DNA of 64,000 nt, taken from positions 744,001 to 808,000 of the forward strand of contig NC_018940.1 of assembly GCF_000304475.1 (NCBI RefSeq). Direction: 5' to 3'. A program made the translations under genes and the position numbers. This stretch comes from Kazachstania africana CBS 2517. Taxonomy: Eukaryota; Ascomycota; Saccharomycetes; Saccharomycetales; Saccharomycetaceae. Shown piece by piece: positions 47,501-56,767 of this stretch. The notes below the pieces were generated by a model, which worked only from the letters and a program-made list of their open reading frames with translations, did not search any database and was not told the DNA's origin. How positions within the stretch are numbered: the stretch's first letter is position 1; every line of letters begins with the position of its first letter.

Positions 47501-47858
47501 ATTTATCGGCACAAGCTAAGATAGGCATACCTGTACAGTGAAAACCCAATGGAAATAATGCTCTCTTACCGTTCATTCTCTCAAAACCAACTGAGAACTC
47601 GACTTTTGAAAGAGTGAAACAATGACCAGCATGTAAGACACCGTTCATGTAAGGATAAGCTAAAGAAGACATGAACTTTGGATATTTCTTCTGTAGTTCT
47701 TCGGAATCCATGGTAACTGGTTCGTCATCGATAGATGGTGCATCTAGCTCGAATTGGTGCTCTTCTGCCCATATTTGTTGGTATTTTTTTTCAATGGTGA
47801 TCAAAGCATCTCTACGTGCTGTATTTTCTAAAACTAGCCCTTTAGTTTCAGTTGACAT
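44577..47858 (-). CDS. CDC60: Cytosolic leucyl-tRNA synthetase
   Basis: 1093 residues (S. cerevisiae 1090). It charges tRNA-Leu in the cytosol and takes part in leucine sensing to TORC1 through Gtr1. A class I synthetase: the HIGH-type motif appears as LHAGH in YPYMNGVLHAGHCF (about 70-83), the large CP1 editing insert follows (TLRPETMYGQT, GTGVVTCVPTNSPDDF), and the KMSKS loop is NAKMSKSTGNF. The Lys-rich stretch KAKKSKAAAKKGRG near residue 160 and the C-terminal eukaryotic extension are present. Codon choice looks biased, as for an abundant protein. Start ATG 47858 agrees with the family. Confidence 0.97.
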   Translation of the reverse strand: MSTETKGLVLENTARRDALITIEKKYQQIWAEEHQFELDAPSIDDEPVTMDSEELQKKYPKFMSSLAYPYMNGVLHAGHCFTLSKVEFSVGFERMNGKRALFPLGFHCTGMPILACADKLKREAEMFGNDFSNAPADEEELEQEAKKEESEDVTKFKAKKSKAAAKKGRGKYQFEIMLQLGIPREEVIKFADANYWLNYFPPFCESDCTSFGSRIDWRRSFVTTDANPYYDAFIRWQMNKLKSLGKIKFGERYTIYSEKDGQACMDHDRQSGEGVTPQEYVGIKIEVTEFAPEAKKIVDGCADLDKAKKIYFVAATLRPETMYGQTCCFVSPKIEYGIFDAGDSYYITTERAFKNMSYQKLTPKRGYYKPVITINGKAFIGSKIHAPLSVYPELRILPMETVIATKGTGVVTCVPTNSPDDFMTIKDLKHKPEYYGIEASWIDQELVPIIRTEKYGDLTAQTLCEEKKIQSPKDTVLLAEAKKLAYKEDFYSGTMIYGKYKGEKVEVAKNLVKAEMIAANEAFVYNEPESLVVSRSGDECIVSLEDQWYVDYGEESWKKQAVECLEGMEVFAPEVKNAFEGVLDWLKNWAVCRTYGLGTKLPWDEKYLVESLSDSTIYQSFYTIAHLLFKDYYGKEIGPLNIKPEQMTDEVFDYIFQHVDDVSATDIPLKSLQKLRREFEYFYPLDVSISGKDLIPNHLTFFIYTHVALFPKKFWPKGIRANGHLMLNNAKMSKSTGNFMTLKQIVEKFGADASRIALADAGDTIEDANLDESNANAAILRLFNLKEWAEEIVRDTSGLRTGEITEFFDIAFENEMNSLIEKTYDQYELTNYKNALKNGFFEFQASRDYYREACGTMHKDLVLRYIETQILLLAPIAPHFADYIYREVLKREGSVQNARFPRASKPVDKNISSALEYVRALQRSIREAEGQGLKKKKGKTSDVDPSRPVRLSILISDSFPQWQSGCIEVVRKLLAEQTLDDNKKVRENIEPKEMKRAMPFISLLKQRLAVEPAEQVLNREISFDEVATVKAVFKNIKAAAQTLKISDYSIVIFSHGSNVAKDIFTGEEVALPNAARVIEAAVPGNPGVIFQNY

Positions 47859-48250
47859 AGTTGGCGTAATGTATAAGCTGGGTTTACTTTAATAGAAGTG
47901 TCAGACTAAGAATTCAAAAAAAGTAGTGATGCTACCTTAACTGATTATATAAGTCAATAATTACTCATAGATCTGAAAATGTGTCGTCGAGCTTTGTTCG
48001 CTCAGCGATGCTGAAAATTTTTGCAAGTTGCAAAAGAAAAGCGGAAGCGGTCATAAATATTGAGTGCGATGTCTGGGGTTACCATAACTATACTTGACAG
48101 TACTTTACATTAAGCAACCTACTCAGTAGATTGTATTAGGTTGTAACTTCCCTTTGATAGATGTATATACGGTTGTGTACAATATGTTACATGTGTAAAT
48201 AAGAAGTATAAGTTTTATAAAATGCAGAATATGAAAAAAAAAAACTTGGC
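47859..48250. other. CDC60 promoter / ENV9 3' region
   Basis: 392 bases holding the CDC60 promoter and the ENV9 terminator. No clear site was recognised. Confidence 0.5.
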
Positions 48251-49213
48251 TTAAACATCGAATCCTCTATTCTTCAGTTCGTGAACCGTCCATATCCATG
48301 TGGACGCAGCGTCATCTAAATTCTTGGCGACATAGCTGCTCTTGGTTTCCAATCCTCCTGTAGTGAAATATTTACCGTTATGCTTTTCAATATTAATGTC
48401 ATCTGAAAGGGCACATTTTAAAGTAGCTAAAGACCCCTGTTCATTTGAAACACCAAAGAAGTAACCGATTACTTGAAAAAATAGCCAGAAAAATATGCCT
48501 ATAATGGGTAATCTAGTCCAGTAACTGAACAAATTCGTATTCATCACTAGCCCTGGATGCAATGACACACATATGACATCTGGATATTTTATTGCCAACA
48601 TCTTAGTGAATTGGATAACAGCAGTCTTCGTCATTGCATATCTAAACCATGTGAAGATCATATTTGGTTTATAGTCCCACAGCTGATCCATTTTCCAGTA
48701 TGAAAATTCGAAATGGTGGCCTATTGATGATAATGAGATTATTCGTCCGTTGCATTCACGTAATAAAGGTAACAATCTCATTGTAAAGAGAAAGTGGGAT
48801 ACATAATTGGTTTGCATTTGAATTTCGAATCCATCTCTTGTCATTTCAAATGGAACGGCCATGATTCCCGCATTATTTATTAAAACGTCTATCTTCTTCT
48901 CCATTTTAGCGATCTTGGAAGCTGCCCGTTCTACAGATTTCAAAGCAGTTAAGTCTAAGTGAATATATTTCAATGAGCCCAAATTTTGCAACACACCACC
49001 ATTGGCAATCAATCTTCTCTTAGCTTCTTTTGTTATATCTGATATTGCAGTATTTGTTTTATGGGAGTTTCTACCACATATATAAACTGTGAACCCATGC
49101 ATGTAGAGATGCAGTGTGGTATAGTACCCAATCCCACTATTTCCTCCCGTTATCACAGCAATTTTGGTTTCTATCAATGGATCATAATATGGTAGGCTAT
49201 CAGGATCAAACAT
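48251..49213 (-). CDS. ENV9: Env9, lipid-droplet short-chain dehydrogenase
   Basis: 320 residues from the ATG at 49213; 10 further codons upstream start at TTG. Env9 is an NADP(H)-dependent SDR on lipid droplets, linked to vacuole morphology. Rossmann glycine motif [10 protein letters not shown] (about 24-33), NNAGIMAVP, the catalytic Ser in ISLSSIGHH, and the YAMTK catalytic Tyr/Lys pair are all present. A hydrophobic segment near 240-265 ([21 protein letters not shown]) would anchor it to the droplet. The start [20 protein letters not shown] aligns with MLDPRILPYYDPEVERKIAV. It matches YOR246C. Confidence 0.95.
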   Translation of the reverse strand: MFDPDSLPYYDPLIETKIAVITGGNSGIGYYTTLHLYMHGFTVYICGRNSHKTNTAISDITKEAKRRLIANGGVLQNLGSLKYIHLDLTALKSVERAASKIAKMEKKIDVLINNAGIMAVPFEMTRDGFEIQMQTNYVSHFLFTMRLLPLLRECNGRIISLSSIGHHFEFSYWKMDQLWDYKPNMIFTWFRYAMTKTAVIQFTKMLAIKYPDVICVSLHPGLVMNTNLFSYWTRLPIIGIFFWLFFQVIGYFFGVSNEQGSLATLKCALSDDINIEKHNGKYFTTGGLETKSSYVAKNLDDAASTWIWTVHELKNRGFDV

Positions 49214-49679
49214 CAGAGCAACAATGACAACTCTTCGACACAAATACGTGATTTAATCAATAAACAACGCTCTAAATGTTGTACCTGTCTGAATTGCAGC
49301 CTGAATTTTTGCCTACTTTTACCTTTCATCAGTGGAACCGTCTTCCAGCTGGGACCTTTTTTGTCTATGAACCTGGCAAAAAAGAAAATTTGCATCAGCC
49401 GATTATGATCGCTAACTGAGGAATATCGAACAAAATATACGGAATTCAATGCTTATGTAAGGGAATACGATGTCATCGCAATTATGAGGATTTAGTAATA
49501 GATATATTCGAGAATACTATTTGTTTAAGCATACAACTGGCTTTGTATTGATATATTAAAACGTTTTAGTCAATATTTTGTGAAATATAAACCGTCTTAG
49601 CAATTATTGGAAATCCTAACTGAATAATCAGATCGTTACATAATTTACCTACTCTGGGATAATAAAATCCAACTGAAAA
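49214..49679. other. Divergent ENV9/BEM4 promoter region
   Basis: 466 bases with no ORF of note and no recognised site. Confidence 0.5.
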
Positions 49680-51569
49680 ATGATGTCTTTTGAAGAAATA
49701 ACATTGGGATTACAGCCTATACTCAATTCTACTTCGGCCCAAGATATACCAATGCAAGATGCATATTTACAAAGCTATCTGACTATTTTGGAACAATTAG
49801 CCATTTCCCTGAGGTCTCATGAAAATAGAGAATTTGCCAGAGAATCTGGACTTATGTCCCATATACTCATTACTTCAGAGCGTGTTTTAGACCATTGCTT
49901 TCACGGTTCTGATAATATTGCTGATAGATTACCTTGGTTTGAGCTAGCTTCCGAATTAATCAGGTGTATAGCCAATTTTTTGGTAGATAACGATGCAAAT
50001 AGAGAGTTTTTTTTAGGTGACAGTTATTCTGAGAGGAGGATTCAGATTCTAGATTACTATATTCCTCGTATTTTGAAATTAACTGATTTAGCTGGAAAGG
50101 ATGACATGCTTTCTGATTTGCAAATGAGGTGCATTGTGCTAATTAAAAATTTATGTCTAGAAAATGAAGGGCGAACTAAGAGATTGAGTAAATTTATCAA
50201 GGGACCGCTTTTGAGCTTCTTAAAACTCAATCAAAAATTGTATTCGGAGGAGATTAACACCTTCGTGTTAGGTGCTGACTTGTTGGCTGAATTTATAGAA
50301 ACAAATGATGAGCTAATTGATGTTCGAGACCTTTCTTTTTTTGCCCAAATGATTGAGTTATTATCTAAGAACGTTATAGCAGTTGCTAACTCCGAGGATA
50401 TGGAGCTTAACGAAGAAATTGAAGAGAACACCGAAGAAGGGGAAGAAGAAGAGGAAGAAGACCCGAATACAGAACTACTATATGACTTTACACAAATGCT
50501 AGAAATGTCTGTGTCCAATGAAAAGGTGGAGCTTGATTTTTCAATATATCCCGACAGTGTTACAAAAATTCAAAACAGATTGTTGAATTCGCTTGAAATT
50601 TTGAGTCCCAAAGCATTTCAGAATAAGTTGATTGCAATGAGAAGAATAGTCTCTAGCGGTGGTCACATTTCTGCGAACCGTACTCATTCAAATAAAGACC
50701 AACGACAATTATGCCAATCTTACATATTATCCTCACAAAATGGATATACCCTGGCTGCCGCATTAATCATATTATCAAATTCTATAGAGTCTAGAGAAAG
50801 TGCAGATATGATATTAGACACCATTCCATTGACAAAATTTATAGAAATTTCAAAATATTTCAGTGATCCAATGCAATACCAGGGATACCTGGACATAATG
50901 AGAAAATTGCTAAGTATTTCAAACGCAGTGTTATTGTCACAGGAACAAATGGAAACCATTTCACTTTTTTTGAAAGTTTCTGCCGATCAGACTAAATATT
51001 TTCAGCATCTTGCTCCACTATTGGATAGTTATTTGAAGAAGTTATTAACTGTTTCTCCGAGCTCCGTATTAGTTAGGACAATCAACCAAACGAATAGTAA
51101 CCTTTTACAGGTTGTCTTAGATAGGGGAAGTCTAATAGCATGCCTATTATTAGATAAATTACTCGTAGCTAAAGTGGCAACGAACGATGATAGTTTGTCA
51201 AAGATTTGGGAAGTAGTTTTCAAATTTCAAGATTCAAATACGAGAAATGAGAATGACATATCAATATCAAATCTATTCCAACTGAGCAAAACGATCGGGA
51301 TTTTTTTGAGGAATTGTGATATTCATGAGGTTAAAGGTAAGGATAATGTTGTCTTCAGGAAATTTGGGACACAACTCACTCTTTTAATGGAAACAATCGC
51401 TACACTAAACGGCAAGATTGACAAGGGCAGTGAAAGCGTTCTCAACAACGGAAAATTCGCTGCAGGTATGATATTAAGCTTGCTGTCGAAAGAAGAAGCA
51501 TTGACTATTCAAGAAGAGAAGCTTAGAGAAATATCGAAGTCTTTCTTTTCACTGGGACCTGCAGTTTAA
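49680..51569 (+). CDS. BEM4: Bem4, Rho GTPase regulator with armadillo-like repeats
   Basis: 629 residues (S. cerevisiae 633). Bem4 binds Rho-type GTPases such as Cdc42 and Rho1 and scaffolds the Cdc42-Ste11 step of the filamentous-growth pathway. The sequence is a string of helical leucine-rich repeats (IRCIANFLVDNDANREFF is typical), consistent with the SmgGDS-like armadillo fold, with an acidic loop around 240-262 (EEIEENTEEGEEEEEEDP). The tandem ATGATG at 49680 leaves a choice of two adjacent starts. It lies between ENV9 and SRL1, as YPL161C lies next to CDC60. Confidence 0.88.
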   Translation: MMSFEEITLGLQPILNSTSAQDIPMQDAYLQSYLTILEQLAISLRSHENREFARESGLMSHILITSERVLDHCFHGSDNIADRLPWFELASELIRCIANFLVDNDANREFFLGDSYSERRIQILDYYIPRILKLTDLAGKDDMLSDLQMRCIVLIKNLCLENEGRTKRLSKFIKGPLLSFLKLNQKLYSEEINTFVLGADLLAEFIETNDELIDVRDLSFFAQMIELLSKNVIAVANSEDMELNEEIEENTEEGEEEEEEDPNTELLYDFTQMLEMSVSNEKVELDFSIYPDSVTKIQNRLLNSLEILSPKAFQNKLIAMRRIVSSGGHISANRTHSNKDQRQLCQSYILSSQNGYTLAAALIILSNSIESRESADMILDTIPLTKFIEISKYFSDPMQYQGYLDIMRKLLSISNAVLLSQEQMETISLFLKVSADQTKYFQHLAPLLDSYLKKLLTVSPSSVLVRTINQTNSNLLQVVLDRGSLIACLLLDKLLVAKVATNDDSLSKIWEVVFKFQDSNTRNENDISISNLFQLSKTIGIFLRNCDIHEVKGKDNVVFRKFGTQLTLLMETIATLNGKIDKGSESVLNNGKFAAGMILSLLSKEEALTIQEEKLREISKSFFSLGPAV

Positions 51570-52020
51570 CAAACTTTTGACTATATATATTTTTAGTTGC
51601 ATAGTTTAGAAAAGCAAGAAATGTTTCATCGCATTGTTATACAGGCATTAGAGCTTTGCACCACTCTAACCTTGTTTCAAAAAGAGGAAAGTTTCAGGTG
51701 GCTGATTAAAGGCTTACCGAGGTTTCTGTGGGACAACTTGAATGAAAAGATTCATTTAAAGTATCCGAGCGATATGCTTGGAGTGAAACATCCGCAACTC
51801 GAGCATTGAGTCGTCTGCGGGAAAATCTCAACGACCGGCTCAACTTTTGTGAGCTATTGTTTCTCTCCTTACGCATTTGTAAACCCCCACTGTTTTTCTC
51901 CGAGGAATTAGAGGGAATGTGCCAGTTTCTCATGTCTTGGCTGCGCTATGGAAGCAATGTTTTAATTTTTTGGTGGGCACTTTTTTGGGGGCAACAAAAA
52001 AATAGTCGTACAAAAGAGAA

Positions 52021-52027
52021 CGCGAAA
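52021..52027 (+). promoter_or_regulatory. SCB element CGCGAAA upstream of SRL1
   Basis: CGCGAAA, preceded by A (ACGCGAAAA), lies about 480 bases upstream of the SRL1 ATG. SBF (Swi4-Swi6) activates cell-wall genes in late G1 from this sequence, and SRL1 in S. cerevisiae is G1-expressed. Confidence 0.6.
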
Positions 52028-52134
52028 ATTCCTCAAGGCTGAAACATAACGAATGACGAGAAGTTCATAGATTCCCTTGCTCGATAAGAGAAAAGCCGCA
52101 GAGATCAGTTTGATGTATTTTTTAACTCGAACAT

Positions 52135-52141
52135 TTTCGCG
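52135..52141 (-). promoter_or_regulatory. Second SCB element (inverted) upstream of SRL1
   Basis: TTTCGCG followed by T is the reverse complement of ACGCGAAA. It sits about 110 bases from the first copy, in opposite orientation, a typical SBF arrangement. Confidence 0.6.
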
Positions 52142-52506
52142 TATTGTTGTTTTGATGAAGAATGACGTAAAATTTTTTTTTCTAACCTCGAGAACAAATC
52201 AGCAAGCAACAGGCAAGACTGACTTTTTTGTCCATGGAAACGTTCGAAATTTATATAAGAAATGTCATGATCAATGATTCTCTTTTCTATTTTTGTTTAC
52301 TTTGGAAGGTTCAATCAAGATTTTAGAAACTATTAAAGACTAATTTCGAAGAAATAAACCACCCATTTCTCAACCATTGAGCCATATAACAGGTCTCGTC
52401 CATTCATTAAACAGAATCCTTTTTATTTCTTTAAAACCCAACTTAGTCGTTCCTTTAACTTAACAAATCTCCCTATTGATACCACTACAGATCTCAACCT
52501 TATCAA

Positions 52507-53019
52507 ATGAACTATAAGAAAGTTGCTACACTATTAACTGCCTGTGCTTCCGCAGTTTCCGCTATCTACAGTAACAATTCTGCTGTCACTGATACTACTA
52601 CTTTAGCCCCAAGCTACTCTGTCTCTCCAGTTGCCACAAGCACTTACACTTACACTGACGAGACTACTACATATTTTGTAACCTCCACCCTTTACGAAAC
52701 TATCAGTCTTTTGGCTTCTAGTGCTTCATCCGTTGCCGATGCTGCTCCAGCTGTCACTGATATTGTTTCCGTTAACGATGAAGATGTTACCACCACCATT
52801 ACTTCAACTTTGTTCACCACTTTAACCCAGGTTCAAAGTAATGACATTGTTTCTGCGTCCTCAAACAACAGTAACTGTGCTCCTTTCACCGTGACCGTCA
52901 CAGCTCAACCAACTGAATACGTTACTGTCACCGTTGCCAATACCACAGTTACAGTTACTGCCTCCGCTGGTGTCGGTTTATCTCAAGTTAGATGGTTCAA
53001 CTCCACCATGGCTAACTAA
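52507..53019 (+). CDS. SRL1: Secreted cell-wall mannoprotein of the Srl1/Svs1 type
   Basis: 170 residues (S. cerevisiae Srl1 210, Svs1 260). The N-terminal signal peptide is followed by cleavage after Ala19 (AVSA-IYSNN), then a Ser/Thr/Val-rich stretch with many O-glycosylation sites. AIYSNN and TTTLAPSYS match Srl1. The C-terminal part has the Cys-containing block NCAPFTVTVTAQPTEYVTVT and a short ending QVRWFNST that resembles VQWYNTTS of Srl1. No GPI tail is seen. Codon use is biased toward preferred codons. It corresponds to the ohnologues SRL1 (YOR247W) and SVS1 (YPL163C); similarity favours SRL1. Confidence 0.88.
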   Translation: MNYKKVATLLTACASAVSAIYSNNSAVTDTTTLAPSYSVSPVATSTYTYTDETTTYFVTSTLYETISLLASSASSVADAAPAVTDIVSVNDEDVTTTITSTLFTTLTQVQSNDIVSASSNNSNCAPFTVTVTAQPTEYVTVTVANTTVTVTASAGVGLSQVRWFNSTMAN

Positions 53020-53292
53020 AATGAATAGTTTCTGTTAAACTTTCTTTTCAATCATTCTTCCCAGATAACTGACTAAAATAGTGAGTATGGTATATATATA
53101 AAAATGTGCTTAACTCATTGTTATTTATTTATATGTATTGGATTTGTTCTTTATATGCTATTTTAAATAGTAGTTGTACTCATAGATAAAAAAATATCAA
53201 TGTAACTCTAAAATAATAATATTTAATTCAATGCCGCAGTATGCTTAAATAGAAAATTTGAATTGCCTTCAGTTTATATATTGGTGTTTATA

Positions 53293-55185
53293 TCATCGAA
53301 GCTTCGAAATTAGTCTTGTGACGTTATTTTTATATCTTGGAAATTGTAACGCTGCTGCCAGATTTTCTTCTAGCAACATTTTAGCTTCTTCACGTTTGTG
53401 CACTTGAACGAGAACTTCACTTAATAATAACATACACTCAACACACTGTAGCGGGTGCTTATTCGACTTACTTTGTCTAATCATATCCTGTAATAATGGT
53501 AAACATCTTTGACCTTGATTTGTGGAAAGAAAAATTCTACATTTTTCTTTGTCAAATTCAAACTTCCATCTATAATCAGAGTTAACAGCCACTGAGTTGT
53601 CAGCAATTTTTAGAAGTTTTCCCATTGCATTGTTGAATTCCTTTAAAAATATCAAATACTTCACTTCAAGTAATTTAATACCCATTATTTGATTGTACTT
53701 TAGATTAGGAAGACTCAACTTTTCTAGTAACGTTCGAACTGATCTGGTCTCACCTTTTTCAAGCTCTTCATTCACGGTTGAAATTTCAAGATCAACCTCA
53801 TCCAACGTGTATTGTGCTGAATAAACCTCAGATAATGTGGTATAACCCAGTGTATTCCAAAGGTTATGATAGTATGACATCATAGACCGAAGTGATTCCT
53901 TTGAACGTGGCTGTTGTAGCGCAATTATCAGATATTTAAATGATGACTCCAGTAATTGAATTGTGTCATGATTTTCACGCAAGGAGATTAATGATTCATA
54001 CCTATATGCATTTTCGAAAACAGAAATGTTTACTGTTTCGTTTGATGATCGCAGAAACTTGATTATTTGATCAACTTGAAGTTGAAATTTCGCTGAGTAT
54101 TCCGGGTGCTCCTCAATGAAGTTAATCAACCAAACTAAAATTAAGTTTAGTGATTCTGTATCTTTATTTTCGCGGGCAACTTTAGTTGCTTCATCGAAGG
54201 TTTTGATCGCAGCCACAGAATCATTAAAATGCGTATGAAACGTAGCTAGACAAAGTAATGACATGTGAAAATATTGACTGTTTCCCCTTGTTACCATATA
54301 ATCGAAATAATTGTGCAACGAGTCTAACGCATCCTGATAGGAATTAGTTTGTAGGTATCTCAAATACTTTAGCATATGAATTGAGGGTAATCTCGTTAAT
54401 AGTTGCAGCGATACACTATCCACTATTTCCATTATTGCGAGGTCTTCTCCCTGGTTTGTGGAAATTCTGAACATTTGCCAGTTCAACAAATTTCTCAAAT
54501 GCTCTGCAGAAAGCATCAAATTCGACCTTGATTCATGAGGGAGATCTTTCGTTGCGTGCTTCAAAAACTGGACCATATCATTGCCCCCATCTTTTTCGAC
54601 AGCAATATCAAATTCAAAATTAAACATCATCAGTGCTTCACTCAGATCTTCATATAATTGGGTCTTTTCAAAGGTATCCAGATAATTGGCGAAAGAAAAC
54701 CTCAATGACTCCCTATCATCTAGATTCCCGATGGATTTCCTTGCTATACAGGAGGTAATGTACCTTCCAATGAAACTGGTCTTCGTAAAAATCTTCCCCT
54801 TGGCTACTTGGATCTCCTTTTGCCGCTTATAAGTGTCTACGATACAATGTTGCTTCAATTCTGTCAATAAATCTGAAACAATATCAATAGATTCGATTGT
54901 TTGTAAAGCTTTCATTAATTTCAAAGCTAGCGTTTTCTCATCCTTCAGTAATAGATATCGAACGATATCCTCTAATGTCGGTAAAAGGGGTGGTTCCTCC
55001 AAATTATCATGGTTCGAGCGATTGTTAATAATAGGATTGAAATCCAGTGGTTCAATTGTAGGTGATATTAACTTGAGAAAAATTTCCAAAGTAACATCAG
55101 TATTTCTTAAACAGTATAAATAGATCAGTACAATGACTGATATATGATGTGGTGTCAGCGAATAACCAATTTTTACTTCATCCAT
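53293..55185 (-). CDS. APC5: Apc5, anaphase-promoting complex subunit
   Basis: 630 residues (S. cerevisiae 685). Apc5 is a TPR-type scaffold of the APC/C platform that holds Apc1 and Apc4. The sequence has no enzyme motif; it is a series of helical repeats, e.g. LRYLQTNSYQDALDSLHNYF and LLCLATFHTHFNDSVAAIKT, with alternating Leu/Ala positions as in TPRs, and the C-terminal MLLSEVLVQVHKREEAKMLL. The assignment combines this architecture with its position between SRL1 and CLP1 (YOR249C). Confidence 0.85.
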   Translation of the reverse strand: MDEVKIGYSLTPHHISVIVLIYLYCLRNTDVTLEIFLKLISPTIEPLDFNPIINNRSNHDNLEEPPLLPTLEDIVRYLLLKDEKTLALKLMKALQTIESIDIVSDLLTELKQHCIVDTYKRQKEIQVAKGKIFTKTSFIGRYITSCIARKSIGNLDDRESLRFSFANYLDTFEKTQLYEDLSEALMMFNFEFDIAVEKDGGNDMVQFLKHATKDLPHESRSNLMLSAEHLRNLLNWQMFRISTNQGEDLAIMEIVDSVSLQLLTRLPSIHMLKYLRYLQTNSYQDALDSLHNYFDYMVTRGNSQYFHMSLLCLATFHTHFNDSVAAIKTFDEATKVARENKDTESLNLILVWLINFIEEHPEYSAKFQLQVDQIIKFLRSSNETVNISVFENAYRYESLISLRENHDTIQLLESSFKYLIIALQQPRSKESLRSMMSYYHNLWNTLGYTTLSEVYSAQYTLDEVDLEISTVNEELEKGETRSVRTLLEKLSLPNLKYNQIMGIKLLEVKYLIFLKEFNNAMGKLLKIADNSVAVNSDYRWKFEFDKEKCRIFLSTNQGQRCLPLLQDMIRQSKSNKHPLQCVECMLLLSEVLVQVHKREEAKMLLEENLAAALQFPRYKNNVTRLISKLR

Positions 55186-55307
55186 TCCAGTCTTGCATTG
55201 AAGTTCCTTAGATCAATATTTATTTTTTTTGTGAAAGTCCCATTTTTTTATATCATGCTAGACAAAAATCAAATATTACATATTTAATATATAAACATAT
55301 AGACCCA

Positions 55308-56645
55308 TCACTCCAAATATCTCGAGGAAGTCAGGATCGCAGCATTATGCGGGAACCGTCCTGGAACTGGAAGAAGAATCCTCATTTTCTGCCTCTTTTC
55401 GTTGACTTCTGTTATTAACCCAAAACCCATTATGCTTGCTTTTGACACCTCCTCTTTATTAGCGTTCTTATCAGCATACGTGATTGCAATTATGGCATGT
55501 TGCAAGGTACTTGCCTCCAATGTCACAGGTAAAAGTTCCAAGGCTTCATCTTTCCCTGCTGATGTATCGTATGTTAAATCTCTTGGCGCCCAGATAGTTA
55601 GTTCGTTATAATCAACGCCCGCGGTAAACGGGCTCAATACTGTTTGTATATTACCATAAAAATATTCTCTAATGGCAGATCTTTGTAGTGACCTCTTATA
55701 AACATCATCAGTTTCTATCACACCACTCAATTTCGGTAATCTAATCATTAGATCACCAATGATTGGTTTTACTCTATTATTTACTTTCTGATACAATCCA
55801 TCATCATCACATATTATAACAACCATATTAACGTTCAATCTTTGTATTATTTGCTCTAGGTCATCTAAATTATCATCATATTGATCTAACGATGGTGAAT
55901 CTATAATACAACCCGACCTTTGAACTAAAGCATCACTAGTAATCCTTTTATTTACAGCACTCGCCAGCTGTTCTATATTTGACATATAACGTTGTTTGTT
56001 ACTTGAAATTTTCTCCATACCAAAGTTTTCGACATATGGTTGTTTGCTATGCAAGGCAGTTGCACCACTAGTCATACTTTGTCCCCACGAAGGTGATTGT
56101 GGATCTAGCAAATCAGATATTGGAGTTGCTGTCAGGCAACCAGGTGGTGAGAAAATTGATTCATTCGGATCTAAATTGATTAATAATGGTTGGTAAGACT
56201 TGAATTTTATTGTATATGAACTTAAAATTCGACAAAGCGATGTTTTACCAGAATTTCTCTCACCAATGATAAGTACTTTTGGACCATAAAAGCTAGAGTT
56301 TCTAACTTTCTCTAATGCAAAATGTAGATTGTAGATTTGACTTGCCGTATTGTTAGATTCAATCTTAGGCTGTAAGGATTGCGTACATTTCCAAGATAAT
56401 TCAACATCTTCCACTGCAAATACGGTAAACTTCCAATTTTGAAAGTGATATTCAGTATCATTAGCTAGTTCTGTTCCAAGAACCTCTGCGATACCGCTCT
56501 TTATAGTAATTGCTAATTTGAAATCAGAAGGTAAATCAACTTTCCATTGCGACCCGATGGGGATGGCTAATGAGTGCACCTCATTTGAATCATTCACCAA
56601 TTCAAGAGGTTCAGTAGCTTCATTAATACCTGGTAATAAAGACAT
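55308..56645 (-). CDS. CLP1: Clp1, pre-mRNA cleavage factor IA subunit
   Basis: 445 residues, the same as S. cerevisiae. Clp1 binds Pcf11 in CF IA for mRNA 3'-end cleavage. The N-terminal beta domain (about 1-100) leads to a P-loop GERNSGKT (residues 128-135) in the central polynucleotide-kinase-like domain, then LLINLDPNESIFSPPGCLTA and the C-terminal domain ending GRFPHNAAILTSSRYLE. The Walker A lysine is retained (yeast Clp1 binds ATP but is not an active kinase). It lies between APC5 and TUM1, as YOR250C. Confidence 0.95.
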   Translation of the reverse strand: MSLLPGINEATEPLELVNDSNEVHSLAIPIGSQWKVDLPSDFKLAITIKSGIAEVLGTELANDTEYHFQNWKFTVFAVEDVELSWKCTQSLQPKIESNNTASQIYNLHFALEKVRNSSFYGPKVLIIGERNSGKTSLCRILSSYTIKFKSYQPLLINLDPNESIFSPPGCLTATPISDLLDPQSPSWGQSMTSGATALHSKQPYVENFGMEKISSNKQRYMSNIEQLASAVNKRITSDALVQRSGCIIDSPSLDQYDDNLDDLEQIIQRLNVNMVVIICDDDGLYQKVNNRVKPIIGDLMIRLPKLSGVIETDDVYKRSLQRSAIREYFYGNIQTVLSPFTAGVDYNELTIWAPRDLTYDTSAGKDEALELLPVTLEASTLQHAIIAITYADKNANKEEVSKASIMGFGLITEVNEKRQKMRILLPVPGRFPHNAAILTSSRYLE

Positions 56646-56767
56646 GTGATGGTCTGCGATTTGTGTTGGTCGATATTAATCATACTTTATATATAGAAAA
56701 TTATTTATATTATTTTTCATTTTCATACAGCTAAAAAAAATACATATAATATACTCGATATGCGATT

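Larger units (their letters stand above)
51570..52506. other. BEM4-SRL1 intergenic region
   Basis: 940 bases that include two SCB-type elements. Small overlapping ORFs here (51597-51809, 51806-52042, 52077-52277) lack ATG starts or resemblance to proteins. No RNA gene recognised. Confidence 0.6.

Noticed and set aside
51597..52277. Chain of three small ORFs between BEM4 and SRL1
   Set aside because: Different frames, mostly without ATG starts, no recognisable domains. The region reads as the SRL1 promoter.
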